NCBI GenBank assembly: GCA_000372225.1
Contig: AQTY01000006.1
Location: 1 to 64,000, forward strand
DNA length: 64,000 bases
Direction: 5' to 3'
Source: Candidatus Nitromaritima sp. SCGC AAA288-L16
GTDB taxonomy: Bacteria > Nitrospinota > Nitrospinia > Nitrospinales > VA-1
The notes under the pieces were generated by a model. That model searched no databases, was not told where the DNA came from, and saw nothing but the letters and a program-made list of their open reading frames with translations. Shown in pieces: positions 54,001 through 62,831 of this stretch. Both the position numbers and the translations under genes were made by a program. Position 1 is the first letter of the stretch. Every line of letters starts with the position of its first letter.

Positions 54001-54030
54001 GCACAATCCCTTTAAACAAAGGAGAAAAAA

Positions 54031-54249
54031 ATGTTAGATCAAATTTTAGGTGCCATAAAAAAGTTTACCGAAATAGGCATAGCCTTGCTTGCACTTGGGA
54101 TAGTTATGCAAGTCATTTTTGGAAAAGTTGTTCCATTCGTTGGTGGGGATATTATTGCTCATATCGTGAATCTCGTTGCAGTCCTTGGTTCAAATGGTTT
54201 AGTCGGTCTTATTGCCGTTGGTGTAATTTGGGCTATTTTTAAAAGGTAA
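54031..54249 (+). CDS. Tandem small two-helix membrane protein, copy 2
   Basis: The 72-residue protein starts after AAAGGAG. It repeats the plan of copy 1: MLDQILGAIKKFTEIG, helix IALLALGIVMQVIF, loop GKVVPFVGGDIIAHIV, helix NGLVGLIAVGVIWAIF, ending KR. The conserved block LALGIVMQ-IFGK-VPFVGGDII is almost unchanged while the ends differ. This indicates selection on the core after an old duplication. Function unknown. Confidence 0.85.
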   Translation: MLDQILGAIKKFTEIGIALLALGIVMQVIFGKVVPFVGGDIIAHIVNLVAVLGSNGLVGLIAVGVIWAIFKR

Positions 54250-54297
54250 TGTAAAAGTGGAACAGCTTTTGATATGCCAAGCTTAAAAGCCGAGTAA

Positions 54298-55266
54298 TCA
54301 GTGATAGAGGTGGGCCACCTGTTTTTCGTATCCATTGTATAGCCGAGTTTTATGAACTTCACCGGTCCCTAACATTTTTTCTGTTTTTTGCAACCAGCGA
54401 GGATGATTAATGGTGGGGTCGACGTTAGCTTCGAAGCTGTATTCTAGGGGTAGTACTGTGTTCCAAAAGGTCAGCGGTTGGTAGTCAATTAGTTCTATTT
54501 TTACGATAGACTTGATACTTTTAAACCCGTATTTCCAGGGTACTACCAATCGTATGGGTGCGCCATGTTGTTTTCTGAGAGGATGGCCATACATGCCAAG
54601 AGCCATGAAAGTCAGTTCGTTGATTGCTTCCTCTATGGTAAGCGCTTCTGTATAAGGCCAAGGACGCCAAAAAGCCAGTTGCCCTTGGGCTGTAAAAGGT
54701 TTGTAAAAGGTAGTCAGGGCCACGTGCGTTGCACTAGATTTGGGTTCAACGATATCCAGCAAAGCTTTTAGGGGAAATCCCGTCCACGGCACTGCCATCG
54801 CCCAAGCTTCAACACAACGCAATCGGTACAGACGTTCCTCAATATCCATCAACTTATAGAAGTCATCAATATCAAAAGTTCGCGGTTTATTGACGAGTCC
54901 GGCAACCTCGAGTTTCCATGGCCGAATAGATAGGGCTTGAGCATGAAAACTTGGATCCCTTTTAATCTCGCTAAACTCGAAGAAATTATTGAAGCTTGCT
55001 GCGATTCTTTCCTCTGTTACGCTACGATCAAGAGAATATTTTGTGTTACGTTTTACGGGGTAGATTTTTTCTTCAATTGAAGACCATTCAATAGGCGCAT
55101 TGCGATTAGGAGTAGGACCAATACCGCATCCATAGAATGAAGCTGTTGCAGCCAGTGTGGCAATTGAAGTTCCCTTAATAAAATCACGTCGATTCATGTA
55201 GACCGACTCGGGTGTGGCCTCACCTTCAGCCATGTTCCACGATTTAGACAAAATAAGATTGCTCAT
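54298..55266 (-). CDS. msrP: Protein-methionine-sulfoxide reductase catalytic subunit MsrP
   Basis: The 322-residue protein has a Tat signal (MNRRDFIKGTSIATLA at about residue 24 of the frame). The sulfite-oxidase-fold domain has the molybdenum-ligand Cys in YRLRCVEAWAM, plus KALLDIVEPKS, HPLRKQHGAPIRLVVPWKYGFK. Length fits MsrP (YedY). It repairs oxidised Met in periplasmic proteins with electrons from the membrane haem protein MsrQ, which is not adjacent here. N-terminal PESVYMNRRDF is typical. The exact start among several ATGs is uncertain. Confidence 0.94.
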   Translation of the reverse strand: MSNLILSKSWNMAEGEATPESVYMNRRDFIKGTSIATLAATASFYGCGIGPTPNRNAPIEWSSIEEKIYPVKRNTKYSLDRSVTEERIAASFNNFFEFSEIKRDPSFHAQALSIRPWKLEVAGLVNKPRTFDIDDFYKLMDIEERLYRLRCVEAWAMAVPWTGFPLKALLDIVEPKSSATHVALTTFYKPFTAQGQLAFWRPWPYTEALTIEEAINELTFMALGMYGHPLRKQHGAPIRLVVPWKYGFKSIKSIVKIELIDYQPLTFWNTVLPLEYSFEANVDPTINHPRWLQKTEKMLGTGEVHKTRLYNGYEKQVAHLYH

Positions 55267-55293
55267 AATAATAAATTTAGAAAATAATATTCA

Positions 55294-55611
55294 CTACCCA
55301 ATCCAATCATCAATACATTTAAGATAATCTGAAGAACCTTGTGTAATAGGAAGAGCAATTACTTCAGGAATATCGTAGCTGTGATTTTCAAGTACCCAAT
55401 CTTTTAAGGTAGAAAATTTTTCTTCTTTGGTTTTGATTATGAGAAGAAGTTCGTCGTCGACACATAATTTTCCATCCCAGTAGTAAGTCGACTGGATAGA
55501 AGGAATAGTATTTACGCAATACGCTAGTTTGCTCTCAACTAAACCCCGGCTAATTTTTTTTGCTTCTTCTTTAGAACTAACGGTTGTAAATACAGTGATA
55601 TGATTCTTCAT
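55294..55611 (-). CDS. cutA: CutA1 divalent-cation tolerance protein
   Basis: The 105-residue protein has the CutA1 pattern: HITVFTTVSSKEEAKKISR, AYCVNTIPSIQSTYYWDGK, ENHSYDIPEVIALPI. CutA1 is a trimeric small protein, mostly cytoplasmic, with a poorly defined role in metal tolerance. It is 27 bp downstream of its neighbour msrP in position but reads in the same direction as the DedA-like gene before it. Confidence 0.94.
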   Translation of the reverse strand: MKNHITVFTTVSSKEEAKKISRGLVESKLAYCVNTIPSIQSTYYWDGKLCVDDELLLIIKTKEEKFSTLKDWVLENHSYDIPEVIALPITQGSSDYLKCIDDWIG

Positions 55612-55626
55612 GATAATTTTATTTCA

Positions 55627-56214
55627 TTAAAGAATAATTTTTAGAATAAAAAAACCTAAAACTAGGAGGATCATGAAGACAATTGTAAAGATGTTAAAAT
55701 ATTTTTCTATAAGTATTTTGAAAGGTGGACCAAATTTATACATCAGTGCAGCCACAAGAAAAAACCGGGTCGATCTGCTTACCGCTGAAGCCAAGACAAA
55801 TATAGGAAAATTAATTTTAAAGGCTCCTGCTGACAAGGTAAAAACCTTATACGGTAAAGGTGTAAAGCCGGCTGCCGCTACCGCCCAAGCATTGTACTTA
55901 TCATATAGTAATCCAATTTTATCCCATTTTTCTTGAAAATGATAAAACGCTACGATGCGGTTTCCGATTAGATCCATAAATTGATATCCAATGAGATATC
56001 CGAACATACCTCCTAGAACCGATCCTGTAGAGCAAACAAATGCAAAACGAAACCATCCAACAGGTGATGCTACAACCATCGCGATTAGCAAGATATCTGG
56101 AGGAATAGGGAAAAAAGAGGATTCAATAAATGAAATGATAAACAAAACAGGAAGAGCATACGATGTAGTTGCCCATTGCAGGACCCAGTCGTAAAGTTTT
56201 CTAATTAATATCAT
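55627..56214 (-). CDS. DedA/YqaA-family membrane protein
   Basis: The 195-residue protein has five or six hydrophobic helices and the DedA/VTT landmarks ESSFFPIPPDILLIAM near residue 30 and GFTPLPYKVFTLSAGAF near residue 120. DedA proteins are inner-membrane proteins linked to lipid handling and envelope charge balance. Its start at 56214 lies just after priA. Confidence 0.9.
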   Translation of the reverse strand: MILIRKLYDWVLQWATTSYALPVLFIISFIESSFFPIPPDILLIAMVVASPVGWFRFAFVCSTGSVLGGMFGYLIGYQFMDLIGNRIVAFYHFQEKWDKIGLLYDKYNAWAVAAAGFTPLPYKVFTLSAGAFKINFPIFVLASAVSRSTRFFLVAALMYKFGPPFKILIEKYFNIFTIVFMILLVLGFFILKIIL

Positions 56215-56241
56215 TTAATTCTTTGACCTATGATTTTTCAG

Positions 56242-58752
56242 TTACATAAGGTTTACTGGGTCGACATCCAAGATTAGTTTTACTTTAGAGTTGGCAAGTT
56301 TCTTAATTTCGGGTGTTTCGTCTAGACGGTCTAGGACCGAATGCAGTTTCCTATAGTCATAAGAGCGTAGAATTAGATGCCGGCGGAAGCGATTATTGAT
56401 TTGATAAAGTGAGGCACGCGCAGGCCCAAGAATTTCAAAATCGTTTGTTTTATTTAGAATCCGGACCAAAGCTTTATGGATGCTATTTGCAAATATTTCA
56501 CCATGCTGTTCATACTCACTTTCAATTTCAATCGACACTATTCGAGTGAAAGGAGGATATTTTAATTTTTCTCTTAAGGCCAGTTCTTTTTCTGAAAATC
56601 CTCTAAAATCGTGTTCTTTTACGAAATCAAAAACATAGTGCCCAGATGAGAGTGATTGAATGATTACTAGTCCCGGCACCTTGCCACGTCCTGCTCGCCC
56701 CGCAACCTGGGTTAGTAACTGAAACGAACGTTCGGCTGATCGGAAGTCAGGTATATGCAATGAAAGGTCTGCGTAGACGACACCGACTAAAGTCACGTTA
56801 GGAAAGTCATGTCCTTTCGTGATCATTTGAGTTCCAATAAGGACGTCAATTTCTCCCAGGTTCATTTTACGATGGACCGATTCGAATGATTTGCGTCCTT
56901 TTACAGTGTCCCTGTCAAGTCGAGCGATTCTTGCTTGTGGAAAAAGTTTTTTTGTTTCATCTTCAAGCTTTTGTGTGCCAAACCCACTGAATCGTATAAC
57001 GGCTCCTCCACAGTCTGCGCAACATTCAGGTTTACGTGTAATAAAATTGCAGTAGTGGCATAGTAAGAAATTTTTTTTACTGTGAAAGGTGAGGGTTACA
57101 CTACAATGAGGGCATTCGAAAACAAAGGAGCACTCTTTACAGAAGACATAGTTTGCTGTTCCCCTTCGATTAAGAAATAAAAATATTTGTTCTCCTCGTT
57201 TGATTCTATCGAAAATAGCTTTTTTTAAATGCGTGGAAAAAATAGAAAAGTTTTTTTTCGAATCCATTTCCTCCTTCATATTTATAACTTTGACAATGGG
57301 GAGTAAACGGTTGTGAACTCGGTTTTCAAGAGAAAGGTAGTGGTATTTACCTCTTTCCGCATTTTTAATGGACTCAAGGGAAGGGGTCGCGGACCCAAGG
57401 ATTACAACTGCGTTTTGCTTCTGAGCTCTTATTATTGCACTATCTCTTGCGTGGTAACGTGGGGAGGAATCCTGCTTGTAGGATGTGTCGTGTTCTTCGT
57501 CGATCACAATAATGCCCAGATTCTTAAACGGCGCAAAAATGGCCGAACGAGCTCCTACGGCAATAGAAACCTTTTCGTCTCGAATTTTTTTCCATTCGTA
57601 GAAACGTTCTTTTTGCGTCAATCCGCTATGAAGAACGGCGACCCGATCACCAAACCGCCGGCGGAATCGTTCAACAGTTTGTGGAGTCAGTGAGATTTCA
57701 GGGACTACCATTACGGCAGATCTATTTAGGTTAAGTACGAGTTGAATACTACGAAGATAGATTTCTGTTTTACCACTTCCCGTTACTCCATGTAATAGGT
57801 AAGGCTGAAACACCGAATTCTCGATGGATCGTTTGAGCTCTCTATAGCATTTTTCTTGCTCCTTATTTAGTTGGAGTGGACTCTCAGCGGTCCATTCTGG
57901 CTCGACATTCGATTGAATCGATCCTCTTTCTTTTTTTCTAGTGGATGTTTCAATAAGTTTTTTCCCAAGCAGGCTTTTAATGATTTGCGAAGAGCCAGGT
58001 ATTTTATTATTTAAAATAGAAATAGTGGTTTGACCTTTGCAGATAAATTCATAAATCGCACGCTGTTTAGGACTACGCTCCAGCAGCTTTTCAATTTCTT
58101 TTTTTTTCGGTAGGTCTTTTGCTAGCCGAAAAATTTTTTCATATTCATACCTCAAAGAGCTACGTTTGATTTCGTTTTCTATGCCTACCAGCCCATTCCG
58201 TTTTAGCTTTGCTAGAGAGCTTGGGCTATATTTTTTTTTAAGAGAACGTTCTAACTGCTTTGAAGTTAATCTTTTTTTAGAATGTAAAGTTTGAAGAATA
58301 TAAGTAGCTTGGGTGGGTTGGGTATCTTCTGTGAGGGCCTTGAGGCCCTGTCTTGTTAGGTAAAGTTTGTCTAGGCTTGTATCATCAAGTCCTGCGGGTA
58401 GCGCAGCCTTAATAGCTTCACCCCAGGACGAATGATAGTATCCAGCCATCCACCGTGTTAGAGAAAGAAGCTCTTTCGAAATAACAGGTTCTGAGTCTGG
58501 GACTTCTGCAATTGCTTTTAATGGAATATTTTTTTTATTATGATTTGATATGCTAACAACATATCCAGTGAGTCGACGCCGACTAAATGGAACCAATACC
58601 CGCATCCCCTTTTTGACCATTCCATGAAAATGTAGGGGGATTGTATAAGTGAATGCGTCCTTAATGGGTAGGTTGAATACTACATCTGCGCAAGCTAAAG
58701 CAGGTTTCTGATCTGACGATAATCTAGTCGAAGAAGATTTTTTGGAACTCAT
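56242..58752 (-). CDS. priA: Primosomal replication-restart helicase PriA
   Basis: The 836-residue protein has a DNA-binding N-domain (DAFTYTIPLHFHGMVKKGMRVL), Walker A LLHGVTGSGKTEIYL, DEEH box (IVIDEEHDTSYKQ), GSATPSLES, and the zinc module with eight Cys (CKECSFVFECPHC; CHYC; CCADCGG) typical of PriA. The QVAGRAGRG helicase motif is present. It is about 100 residues longer than E. coli PriA, mostly as an insert between the N-domain and helicase. It restarts stalled forks in the cytoplasm. Confidence 0.96.
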   Translation of the reverse strand: MSSKKSSSTRLSSDQKPALACADVVFNLPIKDAFTYTIPLHFHGMVKKGMRVLVPFSRRRLTGYVVSISNHNKKNIPLKAIAEVPDSEPVISKELLSLTRWMAGYYHSSWGEAIKAALPAGLDDTSLDKLYLTRQGLKALTEDTQPTQATYILQTLHSKKRLTSKQLERSLKKKYSPSSLAKLKRNGLVGIENEIKRSSLRYEYEKIFRLAKDLPKKKEIEKLLERSPKQRAIYEFICKGQTTISILNNKIPGSSQIIKSLLGKKLIETSTRKKERGSIQSNVEPEWTAESPLQLNKEQEKCYRELKRSIENSVFQPYLLHGVTGSGKTEIYLRSIQLVLNLNRSAVMVVPEISLTPQTVERFRRRFGDRVAVLHSGLTQKERFYEWKKIRDEKVSIAVGARSAIFAPFKNLGIIVIDEEHDTSYKQDSSPRYHARDSAIIRAQKQNAVVILGSATPSLESIKNAERGKYHYLSLENRVHNRLLPIVKVINMKEEMDSKKNFSIFSTHLKKAIFDRIKRGEQIFLFLNRRGTANYVFCKECSFVFECPHCSVTLTFHSKKNFLLCHYCNFITRKPECCADCGGAVIRFSGFGTQKLEDETKKLFPQARIARLDRDTVKGRKSFESVHRKMNLGEIDVLIGTQMITKGHDFPNVTLVGVVYADLSLHIPDFRSAERSFQLLTQVAGRAGRGKVPGLVIIQSLSSGHYVFDFVKEHDFRGFSEKELALREKLKYPPFTRIVSIEIESEYEQHGEIFANSIHKALVRILNKTNDFEILGPARASLYQINNRFRRHLILRSYDYRKLHSVLDRLDETPEIKKLANSKVKLILDVDPVNLM

Positions 58753-58947
58753 AGTATGACAGTTGTTGTTTTGTGAGATTGTACCAGAGAACGAACTTGA
58801 GCCAAACTCACGTTACAGTTTTGCTGAAGAAACCGTTGACTCTCAGGCAGTTTTAAATTAATCTTGTCCCTCTTCATGGTTGGAAATTTCTAAGTAGTTC
58901 TAGTTGACTTAAGGTTCGCGGGGTCGCATGACAAACAGGAGTATGTT

Positions 58948-59136
58948 ATGAAGGCGGGAGATAAGATCAAAATTGATTTTGCGGGGAAGAAAAAAGACGC
59001 TTTGGTGTTCAAACTTTTTCCGAGTTCGGTTTATTTAAAAATAGACTTTAAAAATGACAAGGGGAAGATTGTAAAGCGAAAGCTCAGTCAGATCGAAAAT
59101 AAAAAATCGACCTCAAACAAGGAAAAGAAAAAATAA
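58948..59136 (+). CDS. Small basic hypothetical protein
   Basis: The 62-residue protein starts after CAGGAG. It is Lys-rich (MKAGDKIKIDFAGKKK, then KGKIVKRKLSQIENKK) with a beta-strand-like centre (VFKLFPSSVYLKIDF). It resembles small SH3-like nucleic-acid or surface binding domains only in composition. No family recognised. Confidence 0.65.
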   Translation: MKAGDKIKIDFAGKKKDALVFKLFPSSVYLKIDFKNDKGKIVKRKLSQIENKKSTSNKEKKK

Positions 59137-59275
59137 TCCTCAGCCGGCAGAAGGTTCTTTAACCTTGTTTACAAACAAGAGTTAGAGTAGTTTGTGCTCT
59201 TTTATTTTTTTCTTGGGTAGGTAATCGTTGGAATAGGGTGCCAATGTTTTTTATTTTTTACGTTTTGAGTGCTCG

Positions 59276-60292
59276 TTAAAAATACATTTTTATCTTGGAT
59301 TTTTGTTTTAGCTTTTCCACGTAGTTACGTGTAGCGTTCCCCACCTTGTTTTTTCTAAGTATCTTTTCTATCCGGGTTTTTGCTCTGTCAAGCGGCATCA
59401 TTTTGCCTTCTTTGAGGTCAGTTAGTTTCAATAGGTGTAATCCGAGGCCGGTTTTAAAGACGGGGCTAACTTCGTTTACCTTCATATTAAACGCCCTTTC
59501 ACTAAAAGCACCAAATATCTGATTTTTAGCAAAATATCCTAGGTCACCCCCCTTAGGGGCTAGGCTGTCTTCCGAGTACTTAGTAGCCATTTCGTTGAAA
59601 GTTGAACCATTTTTTATCTTTTCTAAAATAGATTCAATCTTTTGCTGAGCGGATTTCTCGGATTTTGTATCTCCGCGTTTGGCCTTAATAAGGATAACGC
59701 TTGCTCGTACTTTTTTTTCTGTAATAAATTTGTCTTTATTTTTTTCGTAAAATGACTGGATATCTTTTTCACTGACCTTGATGTTAGGTTCAATTTCTCG
59801 ATCAATAACTTGTTGCATCAGAAGGTCAATTTTGAGTTCTTTCTTATACTGATTAAGGGTTAATTTTCGATTTTTTAATTCATGTTCGAAAATGGAATCG
59901 GATTTAAAAGATGATTTAACTTTCCTTAGTTTTTTGTCTAAAGCCTCGTCAGATACAAGAGCGTTTATTTCATGTCCCTTCTGTAGTAATAGAGCTCGCT
60001 CAATTTCATTTTCGATCAGTTTTTTTGCGGTAATTTTTTCCTCTTCGGCAGTGAGAGGTATGCCTCGATCTTTGTAGTTCTTTAGAGTTTTTTTCAATTC
60101 ACGAAGGATATCGTCGTTATGAATATCTTGACCATTTACCTTCGCTACGACACCAGGCAAAGATATGCGAAGTTTTTCTTCATGTGTATGCCCGGAATGT
60201 GCAAATGCCAAAGTTCCTGATAAAAACGAGGCAAAAAAACAAAACAAACTAGTGGAGAGTATTTTATTACTAGGTCGAAACATGGGAGACAT
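59276..60292 (-). CDS. Exported parvulin-type peptidyl-prolyl isomerase (SurA/PpiC-like)
   Basis: The product is about 338 residues, with a signal peptide (STSLFCFFASFLSGTLAFA) and a His-rich start of the mature form (HSGHTHEE). It has a SurA N-like chaperone region (VAKVNGQDIHNDDILRELKK) and one parvulin domain (KVRASVILIKAKRGD, ATKYSEDSLAPKGGDLGYF, FKTGLGLHLLKLTDL). It helps outer-membrane or periplasmic protein folding. TTG 60301, ATG 60292 and ATG 60283 are possible starts; I use the first ATG. Confidence 0.92.
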   Translation of the reverse strand: MSPMFRPSNKILSTSLFCFFASFLSGTLAFAHSGHTHEEKLRISLPGVVAKVNGQDIHNDDILRELKKTLKNYKDRGIPLTAEEEKITAKKLIENEIERALLLQKGHEINALVSDEALDKKLRKVKSSFKSDSIFEHELKNRKLTLNQYKKELKIDLLMQQVIDREIEPNIKVSEKDIQSFYEKNKDKFITEKKVRASVILIKAKRGDTKSEKSAQQKIESILEKIKNGSTFNEMATKYSEDSLAPKGGDLGYFAKNQIFGAFSERAFNMKVNEVSPVFKTGLGLHLLKLTDLKEGKMMPLDRAKTRIEKILRKNKVGNATRNYVEKLKQKSKIKMYF

Positions 60293-60394
60293 TTTCTTCA
60301 AGGGATTTAATCTGTTTACTATGAGTTTACCGTATCTACGTAAGTTAGACTTGTCAACCCGTTTGTTTTTTTAGATTTGTAACAGATATTCTTA

Positions 60395-61624
60395 TTAGTC
60401 GATTTGGGCTGAGTTTGTTTGAATTTGTTTTTTTAGTGTGTTGAATAAGAATATCGTCGCGATAGCAATCAAAAGAAGGGAGCCAACAGCCGCTCTATAC
60501 TTTAAGGTTTGGGTATCTTGAAATATCCAAACAACGCTTCCCCAAAGTAAAGGTCCTGCGATCGAAGCCATTTTCCCGGCCAGGCTGTAAATACCAAAAA
60601 ACTCTCCTATTTTTTCAGGCGGAGATAGTTCGACAACGATAGCTCGGCTGGCAACCCATACCCCTCCCATGCCTACTCCGGCTAGAGGTCCTACCATCCA
60701 GAACAACGTTTCTCCCGAACTGATTACGATAAGGCACAGTGCTGTCAGCCAAATCCACAAAACAAGGCCATAAGAAAAGACGGTACCCTTATGCTTGACC
60801 AACCAACCGATTATCAGTGAGCCTAGCATGGCAAAAACGGTTGAAAGAATTAAAAAACTTGTTATTTGTTTGCCATCAAATCCAATCACTTTGTGTGCGT
60901 ATACCGACATGAAAGCAATAATTGTATTTACAACATCAAGGATAAGAAAGTGAACTATAAAAAACTTTAATAGAACGTGGTAATCAGAGGCGTCAGTAAT
61001 TGTTTTTTTTAAGGTTTGAAAAGATTGGCCAATATCTACATAAAAAGGTTTTGGACTGGGATCTTTGACGTATAGAAAACAGGGAATGGCAAACACGAGA
61101 AACAGGATCGCCGTGGGAAGGAATGCAGCTGATCTTCCGCCGTCGGTTACAAAAGGTTCGACTAGGCTGAGACCAGCGATAGATCCAATATAACCAAGTG
61201 CTACCCCATACCCGGAAATCATCCCAACATTTGACTGGCGGGCGACACTAGGTAGCATGCCGTTATAAAACACGAGTGCCGACTGATAACAATAATTAGC
61301 AATAACAAATAGGAGTAACCCCATCCATAATTGTTCAACCTCCCCTATGAGCGCAGTGGTCAAAACTGAAACTATGGTAAGGAGAGCTAGAGGAAAACGC
61401 CTTTTCCCAGTTTGATCTGAAATTGTCCCGAAAACAGGTGCGCTGATAGCGACTGCCAACATAGAACCGGAAAGAGCTATGCTGTAAAGAATATCCTGTC
61501 CGCCATGGTCCACTGTGACCCATAAGGCAAAATAAAGTGAGATCACATTCATGGAAAAAATGGTGTTGGCGAAGTCGTAAAACGCCCAAGAAGCGATAGC
61601 CCGTTTGTCGGGTCGCCCGTTCAT
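60395..61624 (-). CDS. UMF1-family MFS transporter
   Basis: The 409-residue polytopic protein has the UMF1/Atg22-like N-terminus (RAIASWAFYDFANTIFSMNV), the MFS loop GTISDQTGKRRFPLAL, and about twelve hydrophobic helices. UMF1 members are inner-membrane exporters of unknown substrate. Its ATG overlaps the true end of the FGE-like gene upstream as ATGA (once the frameshift at 61671-61676 is corrected), so they form a coupled unit. Confidence 0.9.
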   Translation of the reverse strand: MNGRPDKRAIASWAFYDFANTIFSMNVISLYFALWVTVDHGGQDILYSIALSGSMLAVAISAPVFGTISDQTGKRRFPLALLTIVSVLTTALIGEVEQLWMGLLLFVIANYCYQSALVFYNGMLPSVARQSNVGMISGYGVALGYIGSIAGLSLVEPFVTDGGRSAAFLPTAILFLVFAIPCFLYVKDPSPKPFYVDIGQSFQTLKKTITDASDYHVLLKFFIVHFLILDVVNTIIAFMSVYAHKVIGFDGKQITSFLILSTVFAMLGSLIIGWLVKHKGTVFSYGLVLWIWLTALCLIVISSGETLFWMVGPLAGVGMGGVWVASRAIVVELSPPEKIGEFFGIYSLAGKMASIAGPLLWGSVVWIFQDTQTLKYRAAVGSLLLIAIATIFLFNTLKKQIQTNSAQID

Positions 61625-62425
61625 GGTATTGGAAGTACGGTGCGAAATCCGTAGATTTCATTTTTGATGTGGGGGGCGGTTGCGCGATCGTCGGACGACT
61701 TGGACTCCATCAATACTATTTATATAAGACCCACCACGTAGTACTTTATAAGTTCCGTTGCTCAAGGGCCCCTGGGGGTTTAGTTCTGGGCTGATGTGGT
61801 AGAAATCTTTGTCATACCAATCGAGACACCATTCCCAAACATTACCGGACATATTCAGTAATCCAAATGGACTGGCCCCTGATTCGTAATAATTTACTGG
61901 AGCAGTTTTTTTGTAATTATCATCTTCGCCGAAGACGTTTACATAGTAGAAGAAAAACCCTTTGTCAAACTTTCGACCCCAAGGCCATAGTCTAGTATCG
62001 TTTCCACGGGCCGATTTTTCCCACTCAGCCTCGGTAGGCAGTCGATGCCCTTTCCACTTTGCGTAAGCCATGGCATCTCGCCAGCTAACACCAACGACGG
62101 GGTGGTTAGGAAAATTCAGAGTTTGGTCTTCCCAGAATGTCGGTTTTGCGTGTCCAGTTAATTCAATAAATTTCATGTACTCTGCGTTACTGACTTCATG
62201 TTTGTCGATAAAAAATGCTTTCGTATAGACAAAGTGAAGAGGTTTTTCATCTTCCCTTCCGGACGAATTTCCCATAGGGAAATATCCTTCAGGGATAAAA
62301 ACCATTCCAGTAGGTGGTGTCGGGTTGGGTTGACTGTATGTTGATGAGGGGAGATGGAGTATGAGGAAGGTGAGAAAAAGGCAGCTTAAGAATTTGGTTG
62401 ATTTTGATTTGGGGTTTTCATTCAT
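61621..62425 (-). pseudogene. Exported FGE-like protein (SUMF1 fold), third copy, frameshifted near the end
   Basis: The frame from 62425 carries a signal peptide and FGE motifs: FIPEGYFPMGNSSG, LPTEAEWEKSARG, MSGNVWEWCLDWY, VLRGGSYINSID. It stops at 61658 just after RRSRNRPP. In another frame the sequence continues NEIYGFRTVLPIP to a TGA at 61621, which is the usual FGE ending. One extra C in the C6 run (G6 at 61671-61676, plus strand) explains this. Corrected, the end overlaps the next gene as ATGA. Most likely a sequencing indel; the protein is otherwise intact and lacks FGE's copper Cys pair. Confidence 0.85.
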
Positions 62426-62655
62426 GGAAGTTTAAAAAAACTGATCCTTTTAACGAGGGATGCAGAGACTCGAGTTTTATTGTCCGCAGGAAGGTCAGAT
62501 TCAATCCCCTCAATGTTAATCCATGCATAGTGTCCATTCCAGCAATTTAGAGTTATTACCGTATTCCCAAATTGGTCGTCTGAGTTATTTAAAAAGACGG
62601 GTGCCTTACACTTTTCGCAATAACCATGAATTTTCTGATTAGGTTCCTTAGTCAT
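62422..62655 (-). CDS. Small zinc-ribbon-like protein
   Basis: The 77-residue protein has CEKC and a second pair as CWNGH, suggesting a metal-binding knuckle. Its stop overlaps the start of the FGE-like gene (ATGA), so it is the first gene of a three-gene unit with that gene and the transporter. No family recognised. Confidence 0.72.
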   Translation of the reverse strand: MTKEPNQKIHGYCEKCKAPVFLNNSDDQFGNTVITLNCWNGHYAWINIEGIESDLPADNKTRVSASLVKRISFFKLP

Positions 62656-62831
62656 AATATAAATCGCTTAAGAAAAAAAAATCAACAGCAAACTACTTAA
62701 AACATAAATATAATTTTATGTTGAAATAGAAACTACAGCAAGTGAAATGTGTTCTTTGATTTTTAGTTGATTAAATGAATTCATGCGAAAGTCAAGTCGA
62801 TTTTATTGAAGGAGATAATTTAGGGCGTGTT

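Noticed and set aside
59151..59166. AAGGTT-CTTT-AACCTT as a terminator
   Set aside because: Only a 6-bp stem with no T-run; it may be chance.
61335..61661. 108-residue minus frame overlapping the UMF1 gene
   Set aside because: The first codons contain the real C-terminus of the FGE-like gene in a shifted frame, and the remainder is a shadow of the UMF1 gene.
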